DNA from: Erysipelotrichaceae bacterium
GTDB taxonomy: Bacteria > Bacillota_I > Bacilli_A > Erysipelotrichales > Erysipelotrichaceae
Length of the DNA stretch: 20,946 bases
Direction: 5' to 3'
Assembly: GCA_900759455.1 (NCBI GenBank)
Contig: CAAEVI010000160.1
Coordinates: 1 to 20,946, forward strand
A program made the position numbers and the translations under genes. Below, piece after piece: positions 7,442 through 14,719 of the stretch (position 1 is its first letter; the number at the start of each line of letters is the position of its first letter). The notes beneath the pieces were generated by a model. It saw only the letters and a program-made list of their open reading frames with translations. It made no database searches and was not told the DNA's origin.

Positions 7442-8469
7442 CGCTTGATTACCTCCGTTTCTACGCCGCGTTGCTGCAGACAGGCAAACGCTTCTTTCCG
7501 TTTTTTCTGATCTCCCTTCAGTATGACGATCAGCGTACCGATCGGTGTATCTTTGACTACTTCGATATTACCGAAAATAATATTACAGTCCACATCATAT
7601 GTTCTTGAAATTTCCGAGATCAAAGACTGTGATGCATTGTTTGCATCGTATTTGAGAGAGACGATAACTTCATCTTCCCCTAATTCTGTCAACGCATGGC
7701 CTTCTTCGATCAGGTCATAGATACGATCAGTAGTCGATGTGCTGGCAATAAAGTTTTTTGTTACTTTTGCCTGCGGATGTGTAAAGACCTCCACAATGCT
7801 TCCCTCTTCAACGATGTGCCCGTCCTCCATGACCGCCACGCGGTCACAGATTTCCTTTACGACACCCATCTCATGCGTGATCAGGACGACCGTCAGATTC
7901 AGTTTTCGGTTTATGTCCTTGATCAGCTTTAAGATACTGTGCGTCGTCTGCGGATCGAGTGCGCTGGTCGCTTCATCACAAAGCAATACCTTTGGATCAT
8001 TGGCAAGTGAGCGGGCAATCGCCACACGCTGCTTCTGGCCTCCGGACAGCTGGCTTGGATAAACATTGGCTTTTTCGCTCAGATCGACCAATTCGAGCAG
8101 TTCCATCACTTTCTGTCGAATTTCTTCTTTGCTCAATCCGCTCTTTTTTAACGGAAAAGCTACATTCTGCGCAACCGTACGCGAACGCATCAAATTAAAA
8201 TGCTGAAAGATCATTCCGATTTTTTTGCGCATCTCACGCAGCTGGGCACCGTCCAGCTCAAGCAGATTTTTGTCATCGACGATGACACTGCCCTCCTCCG
8301 GCCGTTCCAACAGATTCATGCATCGCACCAGTGTTGACTTTCCGGCACCGCTGAATCCGATGATTCCAAAAATCTCTCCTTCATTGATATCCAGCGAAAT
8401 ATCTTTTACAGCATGTACATAACCGCTTTTTGTCGTGAATGTTTTTGAAACATGCTCCAGTCTGATCAT
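7438..8469 (-). CDS. metN: Methionine ABC transporter ATP-binding protein MetN
   Basis: ATPase of the methionine importer. The 343-residue protein has Walker A GFSGAGKS (38-45), Q-loop Q89, signature LSGGQ (141-145), Walker B with D165 and E166, and switch H199. The C-terminal part (about 265-343) is the NIL regulatory domain, which in MetN proteins binds methionine and inhibits transport when the internal pool is high. The ATG at 8469 is used with AAGGAGG upstream. Two closer ATG triplets (in the 11 bases after the ribosome binding site) are out of frame. The gene is first in metN-metI-metQ and is preceded by a T-box leader. Confidence 0.95.
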   Translation of the reverse strand: MIRLEHVSKTFTTKSGYVHAVKDISLDINEGEIFGIIGFSGAGKSTLVRCMNLLERPEEGSVIVDDKNLLELDGAQLREMRKKIGMIFQHFNLMRSRTVAQNVAFPLKKSGLSKEEIRQKVMELLELVDLSEKANVYPSQLSGGQKQRVAIARSLANDPKVLLCDEATSALDPQTTHSILKLIKDINRKLNLTVVLITHEMGVVKEICDRVAVMEDGHIVEEGSIVEVFTHPQAKVTKNFIASTSTTDRIYDLIEEGHALTELGEDEVIVSLKYDANNASQSLISEISRTYDVDCNIIFGNIEVVKDTPIGTLIVILKGDQKKRKEAFACLQQRGVETEVIKR

Positions 8470-8491
8470 CGATCATTCATCCTCCTTCAAT

Positions 8492-8762
8492 AAAAAAAGC
8501 CTTCATCCCAATAGGACGAAGGCTGACCTCGTGTTACCACCTATTTTCACAGAAACATCACTGTTTCCGCCTCATCAAGTACGTCTGCATGCAGATTATA
8601 CTCTATCGCTGTAACGGGCGAACACGTCGCAGCCTTAAGAACCTCTCTCGACTGCGCAACTCCAAGACCATTTTCAACAGTTCGTTCTTTATTCCCTTTC
8701 ACCGTACGGGAACTCTCTTTAAAAGACCTTCCTGTCTACTCTTCTTTTCATCGTCGATTTAT
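8492..8762 (-). promoter_or_regulatory. T-box riboswitch leader, methionine-specific
   Basis: The leader senses uncharged tRNA-Met and permits metNIQ transcription when methionine is scarce. On the minus strand Stem I opens after the promoter. A specifier internal loop is framed by AAGA-GTA-GACAG on one side and CTGTT-GAAAATGG-TCTT on the other. The specifier triplet ATG is at 8671-8669 and is followed by a purine. Stem III is GAAACA (8567-8562) with TGTTTC (8557-8552). The T-box core AGGTGGTAACACGAGG is at 8542-8527; its TGGT bulge would pair with tRNA ACCA. The terminator is AGCCTTC (8524-8518) with GAAGGCT (8504-8498) and a T run to 8492. The competing antiterminator can form from AATAGG with CCTATT (8515-8510) and ACGA with TCGT. 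Confidence 0.92.
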
Positions 8763-8768
8763 GTTTTA

Positions 8769-8797
8769 ATCATACACAACCGACAATTGATTGTCAA
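8769..8797 (-). promoter_or_regulatory. Sigma-A promoter of the met operon
   Basis: On the minus strand a perfect TTGACA (8792-8797) and TATGAT (8769-8774) are separated by 17 bp. The predicted start near 8762 matches the 5' end of the T-box leader. The strong promoter fits control by attenuation rather than by initiation. Confidence 0.85.
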
Positions 8798-8858
8798 TCA
8801 TTTTTTACTATTTTTTCATTTCAATTTCATTTTTTTACATTTTTTCAGAAAATACGCA

Positions 8859-9326
8859 TTATTTTAGGACATAACGAAGGCGATATGTCTTTCCCGGATC
8901 ATCTTCGTCTGCATACTCGCTATAGGTAAACAATAACTGCGCCGCTCCGTGCGGAATGAGAAAAATAAGACATCCTTCTGCGGTTTCATCTTCATTGAGC
9001 TCGATCACATCCGGCAGCTGATCCTCTACGCCGAAATAATCCTCTGCTTCGAATGAAAACTTCTTCTTATCGTAACTGAGATGAAAATCATCTTTGTAAA
9101 TGAAGATTGATTCCTGCATGACGTTGCGAAGTGACAAATACGCTTTTAAAAAGCATGCCGGTTCCTCTACCTCAAAGCCGTGTAAAGAACGCCCGCAGAG
9201 TTCCATTTTTGTCATTTTACAGTCAAATTGCGCGGTCTGAAATTCATTGATCATTGCCTGATTAGGCTGGTGATCTTTCAGTAAACGAACCTTCACTTCT
9301 CCATTGATCGTTTCAAATAACTGCAC
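8859..9326 (-). CDS. Small DUF4352/telokin-like protein, function unknown
   Basis: The 155-residue product resembles the beta-sandwich pattern of DUF4352-type (telokin-like) domains. Features are a strand ending in KMEL (39-43), a segment YLSLRN (63-68), then a DDFHL strand (79-83), an acidic turn, IELNEDETAEGCL (108-120) and a closing LLFTYS strand (131-136). Family members are usually secreted or lipid-anchored, but here there is no signal peptide or membrane helix, so it is predicted cytoplasmic. The longer frame from ATG at 9344 is rejected: its first codons are the ribosome binding site itself (AAAAGGAGGG). A GTG at 9326 lies five bases beyond it. Family assignment is by pattern only. 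No partner is evident from the context. Confidence 0.75.
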   Translation of the reverse strand: MQLFETINGEVKVRLLKDHQPNQAMINEFQTAQFDCKMTKMELCGRSLHGFEVEEPACFLKAYLSLRNVMQESIFIYKDDFHLSYDKKKFSFEAEDYFGVEDQLPDVIELNEDETAEGCLIFLIPHGAAQLLFTYSEYADEDDPGKTYRLRYVLK

Positions 9327-9348
9327 ACAATCCCTCCTTTTCATTTAT

Positions 9349-9379
9349 ACTATAGAAACTCGCAATAAAAAAATGTCAG
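9349..9379 (-). promoter_or_regulatory. Possible promoter for the DUF4352-like gene
   Basis: On the minus strand, CTGACA (9374-9379) and TATAGT (9349-9354) are separated by 19 bp, longer than ideal. The -10 box lies directly before the ribosome binding site at 9333-9340. There is no clear terminator after the upstream amidohydrolase gene, so read-through is also possible. Confidence 0.35.
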
Positions 9380-9413
9380 ATTTCGTCGTATTTTCAAATA
9401 AAAAACCGCTGTC

Positions 9414-10145
9414 TTACACAATGACATGCGGATATATATGTACACCTTTATGAATGATGCGGTGAAGCCGCCGTCTCCCGAAGGAATGAAACAATTCATG
9501 AAGATCTCTTGCCTGAAAAACGATCATATTGGCAACAGCCCCACGGCGGATACCGTTTTGTCTTTGCAGATGAAGCTTTCGCGCCGGATAAAGTGTCATG
9601 GACGCCAGAACCTCTTCTTCCGTCACTGCCTGCTCCATACACAGAAGTGACGCCAGCGGCATCAGATCATAAAACGGATCACTGTCATAAGAAAATGAAG
9701 TCGACAGCAGGAAATGTTTAGGAAGGATGCGGTTGCTTAGGTAATGATAATCGACAAGCGCCATCTTTTTTTTAGGTTTAAAGCGGATCAGTTCGAAAAA
9801 AGGAGTACTGGCGATATCCGGCAGCTCCTCTGCCGCCATGGTCGTAATTCCGTTTTTGTAAAAAAGTTCCATTGTCTCGCGGTTGATCCGCAGATTATCT
9901 CCGTTTTTTTGATTAAAAGAAAAACGAACATGAGGATCGATAAAAGCCGGTACGACAATTTCATTTGCGGCATCGATCAATCTCGTATCTTTATCCACCC
10001 AGGTATGATAATCATGTGTCCCCAAATCGATGATACGGTCATGATGAACCGCAACAAATGCATTTTCCAAGCATAAAAAAGCGTCCTGATCACGCTGTGT
10101 GGCATATAATTTATGGATATGTGTAATTATTAAAGTTGCTTTCAT
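9414..10145 (-). CDS. Shortened imidazolonepropionase-like amidohydrolase, probably inactive
   Basis: The ends resemble imidazolonepropionase-like amidohydrolases. The N-terminal part (about 1-75) has the IDAANEIVVPAFIDPH pattern. The C-terminal part (about 145-235) has LLSTS, then SLLC, the TEEEVLASMTLYPARKL helix, GAVANMIVF, and FHSFGRRRLHRIIHKG. Typical members exceed 400 residues; this one has 243. The central barrel segment that carries most metal ligands is largely absent, between about 105 and 145. The usual HxH after the first sandwich is H72-V-R74, so one ligand is lost. The reading frame is intact, which argues for a retained but repurposed protein or a recent in-frame decay product. 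ATG at 10145 is chosen on AAGGAG upstream; the longer frame starts too early. No other histidine-degradation genes are present. Confidence 0.7.
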   Translation of the reverse strand: MKATLIITHIHKLYATQRDQDAFLCLENAFVAVHHDRIIDLGTHDYHTWVDKDTRLIDAANEIVVPAFIDPHVRFSFNQKNGDNLRINRETMELFYKNGITTMAAEELPDIASTPFFELIRFKPKKKMALVDYHYLSNRILPKHFLLSTSFSYDSDPFYDLMPLASLLCMEQAVTEEEVLASMTLYPARKLHLQRQNGIRRGAVANMIVFQARDLHELFHSFGRRRLHRIIHKGVHIYPHVIV

Positions 10146-10166
10146 GTTTGCTCCTTGTCTTCTTTC

Positions 10167-10172
10167 ATTATA
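10167..10172 (-). promoter_or_regulatory. -10 box for the amidohydrolase-like gene
   Basis: A perfect TATAAT on the minus strand lies about 22 bases before the ATG at 10145, just ahead of AAGGAG. A matching -35 box is poor (TGTTTT at 17 bp). The rest of 10173-10380 shows no gene and only a weak hairpin (TTTTGC/GCAAAA near 10220). Confidence 0.4.
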
Positions 10173-10379
10173 ATAGATAAAAAAGAAAAAAAACAGGTGC
10201 TGTTTCAAACACTTTGTCTGTTTTGCGAAAAAAGCAAAAGGTCAGGCAGATTAATTAATATTCCCAGACAGATGTCATAGCGTAAATTGAAATGCTTCCG
10301 CACCATCAATTGCATCCGTCATATTTTCTACGCATATCATTCTTCAGCACAACTGTCTGCCATCGATTTCCTCTGATTA

Positions 10380-10388
10380 TGCTATAAT
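10380..10388 (+). promoter_or_regulatory. Extended -10 promoter for the alpha/beta hydrolase
   Basis: TGC followed by TATAAT (10383-10388) forms an extended -10 element, which can compensate for the absence of a good -35. The predicted start near 10395 falls within the ribosome binding site AAGGAG (10394-10399), so the leader would be very short. Confidence 0.5.
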
Positions 10389-10408
10389 GGAACAAGGAGT
10401 GATATACG

Positions 10409-11182
10409 ATGAAACAAAACAGGTTATTTTCTTTTTTTCAAACAAAAGAGCGTCCAATCATCTTAACAGTACATGGCTACGGGCGCAGACGCAGTCACGA
10501 AATGGATAATCTCGCGGCGTGGGCAAAAAAGGAGCGCTTTGATATCATTCAGTTTGATCTCTATGATTTATTTGACGAAACTGACTGTGATCCGAAAATA
10601 TGGCTGAGTCGGGCCGAGGAAAAGATAAAAGAATGCTGTCAGAAGCAGCAGCCTTTATATCTTGTCGGCTTTTCCATGGGCGGTGTCATCGCCAGCTATC
10701 TGGCCTCTTTATACCCGGTAGATAAACTGGTGCTTGTCGCACCTGCCTTTACTTATCTGGATCTATCCAAGACGGCCGGCTACTTGCGCAAAGGAACAAA
10801 GCATCTGTTTCATTCAGACGGCAGTGAGGAAGAAATCACTGTTCCAAAAAGTTTTTATCCTGCTTTTGTTGATATCATAAAAAACTGCCGTGACAGCATT
10901 GCTTCCGTCCACTGTCCAATACTGATCCTGCATGGAGACGAAGATGAGACGATTCCTTTGAAAAGCAGTCTGCAGGCATATGAAAAAATCAGGCATGCGC
11001 AAAAACGTCTGATTATCCTGCACGAAGGGCATCATCATCTGCTCAGTGAACCTTGGACAGCCAACGAATGTTACCAATTGATCCTGCTGTTCTTCAAAGG
11101 CGAGATCGTGACAAAAAAGAGAAACTTTGCCCCGGACATTCTGGATACACTACGCATGCAAAAGAAAGAACAGGAACGATGA
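10409..11182 (+). CDS. Alpha/beta-hydrolase fold esterase or thioesterase
   Basis: A predicted cytoplasmic serine hydrolase of 257 residues. The oxyanion-hole segment is VHGYG (21-25), the nucleophile elbow is GFSMGG with S89, the acid is D177 or D179 in HGDEDE, and the base is in the HEGHHH stretch (205-210). These make a complete triad. The lid between about 115 and 155 is short. There is no signal peptide. AAGGAG lies nine bases before the ATG. The last six codons form one arm of the terminator stem shared with pncB. The substrate is unknown; carboxylesterases and lysophospholipase-like enzymes share this pattern. The basic C-terminal extension after about 235 is not explained. Confidence 0.85.
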   Translation: MKQNRLFSFFQTKERPIILTVHGYGRRRSHEMDNLAAWAKKERFDIIQFDLYDLFDETDCDPKIWLSRAEEKIKECCQKQQPLYLVGFSMGGVIASYLASLYPVDKLVLVAPAFTYLDLSKTAGYLRKGTKHLFHSDGSEEEITVPKSFYPAFVDIIKNCRDSIASVHCPILILHGDEDETIPLKSSLQAYEKIRHAQKRLIILHEGHHHLLSEPWTANECYQLILLFFKGEIVTKKRNFAPDILDTLRMQKKEQER

Positions 11183-11212
11183 AAACATCATCAAATCCTG
11201 TTCTTTTATTAT
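11165..11212. terminator. Bidirectional terminator between the hydrolase and pncB
   Basis: AAAGAACAGGA (11165-11175) pairs with TCCTGTTCTTT (11196-11206), with an inner GATG/CATC pair. T-rich tails are present on both strands: TTTTATTATTT on plus and TTCTTTCTTTT on minus. It serves the plus-strand hydrolase, whose final codons lie inside the stem, and the minus-strand pncA-pncB operon. Confidence 0.85.
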
Positions 11213-11217
11213 TTCTA

Positions 11218-12690
11218 TTATTTCGGTACTTCTTCCAGCATCTTCATTTTCAGATCCAGCAGCTTCCGGCTGAGATCGACATAATATGTCTGCGGATATG
11301 TAAAGCGTTTTATCTCGTCCCACAACCGGTCTAATTCTTTCTCGCTGTAGGAACGTATCTGATTCAGTGACGGGCAATCATATACCAGTTTTCCTTCGAC
11401 AAAGATTGGTACGAGCAAATCACGCAGCTCATAAGAACCGCCTTTGATCGTCTTATTCTTCCAGTAATTCATCTGGTGATAGATAGTCAGATCCTGCGTC
11501 GGATCCAGCACCTCATCATGAAGTGTCATGATATCTCCCAACGCTTTTTTAGTTTCCTTATCATAGATACGATAAAGGTTCTTCATTCCGGGATTGGTTA
11601 CTTTTTCAATATTTTCGCTGACTTTGATTTTTGGAACCATTTCTCCGTCTTTGATGATCGCACTCAGTTTATAGACACCGCCGAAAACCGGAGAGCTTTT
11701 GCTCGTAACCAGGTTTTCACCGACGCCGAGGCTGTCAATCTGAGCCCCTTGTGAAAGCAGTGATTCGATCAGATATTCATCCAGTGAATTGCTTGCGACG
11801 ATCTGACAGTCTTTCATGTCAGCAGCATCCAGACGTTCACGGATTTTTTTAGATAAATATGCCATGTCCCCGCTGTCGATTCTGACTCCTTTTAATCGAT
11901 ATCCGTTCGGTTCCAGGTATTCCTTCGCTACGCGAATCGCATTTGGAAGGCCGCTTTTCAACGTATTATAGGTATCCAGCAGCACTGTACAGCTGTCCGG
12001 ATACGTCTGGGCATAATTCAGGAACGCATCATACTCGCTTTCAAAGCTTTGAATAAAGGAATGAGCCATCGTTCCCAGTGCAGGAATGCCATATTCCTTT
12101 CCGGCATAAGTCGTTGCCGTGCCGAGAACTCCGCCGATATAAGCTGCTCTGGCACCATAATTGGCTGCATCAAAATTATGTGCACGCCGTGCCCCGAACT
12201 CCATGACCGTACGACCGGCTGCCGCCTGCACGATACGTCTTGCCTTTGTGGCGATCAATGTCTGATGATTCATCGAGAGAAGCAAAGCCGTCTCCAAAAG
12301 CTGTGCATCGATAATCTTTGCCTTGACCCGAATCAGCGGCTCATAAGGAAATACCGGTGTTCCTTCGGGAACGGCATACAGATCCCCGGTAAAAATGAAA
12401 TGCCTCAGATAGTCCAGAAACTCCTCTGAAAACTTATTGAGTGAACGCAGATATTCAATTTCGTCATCATCAAAATGAAGATTCTGAATATATCCGATCA
12501 CTTCCTCCAGACCGGCACAGATACTGTATCCGCCGCCATTTGGATTATTCCGGTAAAACATATCGAATACAACTTCTTCATTTTTATCACGATTAAAATA
12601 GCATTGGCTCATTGTCAGCTCATAAAAATCCATGACCAGTGATAAATTTCGCTTGTCACGAAAATCAAATTTTGAATCATATGTTTTCAT
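11218..12690 (-). CDS. pncB: Nicotinate phosphoribosyltransferase PncB
   Basis: Joins nicotinate to phosphoribosyl pyrophosphate, with ATP, to give nicotinate mononucleotide in the Preiss-Handler NAD pathway. The 490-residue protein carries the diagnostic segments: DFYELTMSQ (21-29), MEFGARRAH (163-171), GTMAHSF with the expected phosphorylated H210, LLDTYNT (237-243), VRIDSGD (269-275) and SLGVGENL further on. Length is normal. ATG at 12690 is used: GAGG is about nine bases upstream, inside the pncA end, and the stop of pncA is only four bases away. The upstream-extended frame overlaps pncA too far. Co-transcribed with pncA, so deamidation and phosphoribosylation are made together. Confidence 0.95.
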   Translation of the reverse strand: MKTYDSKFDFRDKRNLSLVMDFYELTMSQCYFNRDKNEEVVFDMFYRNNPNGGGYSICAGLEEVIGYIQNLHFDDDEIEYLRSLNKFSEEFLDYLRHFIFTGDLYAVPEGTPVFPYEPLIRVKAKIIDAQLLETALLLSMNHQTLIATKARRIVQAAAGRTVMEFGARRAHNFDAANYGARAAYIGGVLGTATTYAGKEYGIPALGTMAHSFIQSFESEYDAFLNYAQTYPDSCTVLLDTYNTLKSGLPNAIRVAKEYLEPNGYRLKGVRIDSGDMAYLSKKIRERLDAADMKDCQIVASNSLDEYLIESLLSQGAQIDSLGVGENLVTSKSSPVFGGVYKLSAIIKDGEMVPKIKVSENIEKVTNPGMKNLYRIYDKETKKALGDIMTLHDEVLDPTQDLTIYHQMNYWKNKTIKGGSYELRDLLVPIFVEGKLVYDCPSLNQIRSYSEKELDRLWDEIKRFTYPQTYYVDLSRKLLDLKMKMLEEVPK

Positions 12691-12694
12691 TTTT

Positions 12695-13312
12695 CTAATC
12701 CTCAATGGAACCTGCAATCTCAATTCCATTTCCTTTCATAGTCTGTAACGCAAATGCATTCATTTCATAGGCATCATGCACTTCGTCAATGTGATACGTT
12801 TCCACACAGTCGCTGACGACAATAATTCTGACATCATTGACATTATGCTCATTCAGCCATGCATTCAATGCCAGTGCAAACTGCATGACGCAAATATCTG
12901 TACAGCATCCTGTAAGAATGATTTCACGATAATTGCGCAGTTCCTCATTCAAAAAATCTTGAAAGTCAGGTGCAAAAAACGTATTTGTGCTGTTTTTGCG
13001 AACCAGCTGATGAATATAAGGTTTTAATTCATCAATGACTTCATCTTCTCCGCTGCCGATCACACAGTGTGCCGGATAAGATAAAAATTCTCTCGTCTTT
13101 GGCGGATGAGAATCGGCAACAAAAACAGTTCGACACTCCAGAAGTTCGATCAGATCCTTGATCGGCTGTGCAGCCTGTGCAATTGCCGGATCATGCAAAG
13201 CACCCCTTCGCACAAAACCATTGATCATATCAATTACAAAAAGAATCGGATGCTGAAGACTGCTCTTTGACAAAGATGAATAGCACTGCTTTGTCTCATG
13301 TAATCTTGCCAT
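12695..13312 (-). CDS. pncA: Nicotinamidase PncA, isochorismatase-fold
   Basis: Hydrolyses nicotinamide to nicotinate and ammonia. The 205-residue protein has the cysteine hydrolase triad in the expected order: D28 (VIDMINGF), K106 (RKNSTNTF) and C141 (TDICV). A metal site is suggested by D67 and H69 in ADSHP. ATG at 13312 is chosen because AGAGGGGG lies four bases upstream; the longer frame includes the promoter region. The pncB gene follows after four bases, so the operon feeds nicotinate straight to PncB. Isochorismatase family members include other amidases, but this context makes nicotinamidase likely. Confidence 0.9.
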   Translation of the reverse strand: MARLHETKQCYSSLSKSSLQHPILFVIDMINGFVRRGALHDPAIAQAAQPIKDLIELLECRTVFVADSHPPKTREFLSYPAHCVIGSGEDEVIDELKPYIHQLVRKNSTNTFFAPDFQDFLNEELRNYREIILTGCCTDICVMQFALALNAWLNEHNVNDVRIIVVSDCVETYHIDEVHDAYEMNAFALQTMKGNGIEIAGSIED

Positions 13313-13340
13313 TGAACCCCCTCTTTTCTCATATAAGTGT

Positions 13341-13368
13341 ATTATAACGCTTTTCACCCTAATTTCAA
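13341..13368 (-). promoter_or_regulatory. Promoter of the pncA-pncB operon
   Basis: On the minus strand, TTGAAA (13363-13368) and a perfect TATAAT (13341-13346) are separated by 16 bp. The predicted start near 13334 gives a leader of about 22 bases before the ATG at 13312. No operator or riboswitch is visible. Confidence 0.7.
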
Positions 13369-13378
13369 AGCATGGAGT

Positions 13379-13641
13379 TTATCGAGCAAGATTTTTTCTC
13401 CCTGTCATTTCCGGCACTGCGTATCGTTCTTCGGCATATACGGAGCGCCCTTCAGGCAATAATTGCCATCCGAGCGCAAAGTGATCTAAAACCAGTCGAT
13501 AAATGAAATGTCGCACAAAGATAAAGATACGTTCAAATTCATAAAACGACAATACCAGATATCGATCACTGCAGCAAACAGGCTGTCGCGCATAATAAAA
13601 AGGACCGGCTCCGATGGAATCAGTCCTTTCAATTATCGATC
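13379..13641 (-). other. Cryptic open frame without ATG in the recA-pncA gap
   Basis: The 363-bp stretch between pncA and recA has no confident gene. On the minus strand one frame is open from just after a stop near 13642 down to TAA at 13379-13381. It would encode about 85 residues with an amphipathic, aromatic-rich pattern (for example FVRHFIYRLVLDH) and an ending NLAR. It lacks an in-frame ATG and overlaps the recA terminator. A second frame gives a 35-codon ORF with ATG but no ribosome binding site. It could be a gene remnant or chance; I favour a remnant only weakly. Confidence 0.2.
13593..13629 (-). terminator. Intrinsic terminator after recA
   Basis: On the minus strand AAAGGAC (13629-13623) pairs with GTCCTTT (13605-13599), with an inner TCC/GGA pair, followed by TTTTTATTA. 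It lies about 47 bp past the recA stop and ends the rodZ-pgsA-cinA-recA transcript. Confidence 0.75.
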
Positions 13642-13675
13642 AGTGATTGCTTTTATCCAAACGATCCGCTTTGAT

Positions 13676-14719
13676 TTATTGTTCCGCTGCTTTTATTTTT
13701 TCCGAATCATCTGATGCAGGATTCATTGCTTCATGCAGTTTTGTTGAAAGCTCGTCCATCAGGCTCGGATTTGATTTGATGAAATTTTTGGCAGCCTCTT
13801 TTCCCTGCCCGATTTTCTCTCCGTTATAAGAGAACCAGGCGCCGCTTTTTTTCACGATATTGTGATCCACACATAAGTCCAAAAGCTCGGCAACATAGGA
13901 AATTCCTTCTCCATACATTATTTCGATAGACGCTGTTTTAAACGGAGGAGCGACCTTATTCTTAACTACTTTCACATTAACCTTATTACCTATGATTTCC
14001 GTTCCGTTCTTGATTGCTTCACTTCGTCTGATATCCAGACGAACGCTGGCATAAAACTTCAATGCTCGTCCGCCCGGCGTCGTTTCCGGATTACCGAACA
14101 TAATCCCTACTTTTTCACGCAGCTGATTGATAAAAATGGCAGTACATTCACTGCGGTTCATAACACCGCTGAGCTTTCGCATGGCCTTGGACATCATGCG
14201 GGCCTGCAGACCTACCTGTGCATCTCCCATTTCACCGTCCAGCTCTGCCTGCGGAACCAAAGCCGCAACGGAGTCAACGACAATAATATCAATGGCACCG
14301 CTTTTGATCAGCATTTCCGCAATCTGAAGTCCTTGTTCGCCGCTGTCCGGCTGAGACAAGATCAGTTCATCAATATTAACGCCGAGGTTTTTGGCGTATG
14401 CCGGATCGATTGCGTTCTCCGCATCAATATATGCAGCTCGCCCGCCTTTTTTTTGAACTTCTGCAATTGCATGCAGCGCAAGCGTTGTTTTACCACTGGA
14501 TTCAGGTCCGTATATTTCGATGATTCTTCCTTTCGGATAACCGCCGATACCAAGTGCCTCGTCAATTTTAATCGAACCGGAACTGATTGCGTCTACATCG
14601 ACCGCTGCACGTTCTCCCAGTTTCATGATCGAGCCTTTTCCGTATTGTTTTTCAATCTGCTTGATTGCATCTTCAAGAAGACCGTCTTTGTTTATTTCTT
14701 TATTTCCTTTTTCACTCAT
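13676..14719 (-). CDS. recA: Recombinase RecA
   Basis: Forms nucleoprotein filaments on single-stranded DNA, drives strand exchange and triggers SOS cleavage. The 347-residue protein has Walker A GPESSGKT (71-78), catalytic E101 in YIDAEN, Walker B IIVVDS (145-150), the L1 loop with DGEMGD (161-166), the L2 region from about 200 with PGGRALKFY (215-223), and the acidic C-terminal tail. Length is normal. ATG at 14719 overlaps the cinA stop by four bases (ATGA) and GGAG lies seven bases upstream. Asn102 replaces the usual His next to E101, a variant that needs no special explanation. No separate promoter or LexA-like box is evident, so expression depends on the upstream operon or an internal site not visible here. 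Confidence 0.98.
   Translation of the reverse strand: MSEKGNKEINKDGLLEDAIKQIEKQYGKGSIMKLGERAAVDVDAISSGSIKIDEALGIGGYPKGRIIEIYGPESSGKTTLALHAIAEVQKKGGRAAYIDAENAIDPAYAKNLGVNIDELILSQPDSGEQGLQIAEMLIKSGAIDIIVVDSVAALVPQAELDGEMGDAQVGLQARMMSKAMRKLSGVMNRSECTAIFINQLREKVGIMFGNPETTPGGRALKFYASVRLDIRRSEAIKNGTEIIGNKVNVKVVKNKVAPPFKTASIEIMYGEGISYVAELLDLCVDHNIVKKSGAWFSYNGEKIGQGKEAAKNFIKSNPSLMDELSTKLHEAMNPASDDSEKIKAAEQ

Noticed and set aside
8470..8800. SAM riboswitch (S-box) upstream of metN
   Set aside because: The sequence carries T-box core, specifier and antiterminator elements instead; no S-box core was seen.
13508..13714. Plus-strand 68-codon open frame in the recA-pncA gap
   Set aside because: It overlaps the recA 3' end and the terminator, with no convincing ribosome binding site.
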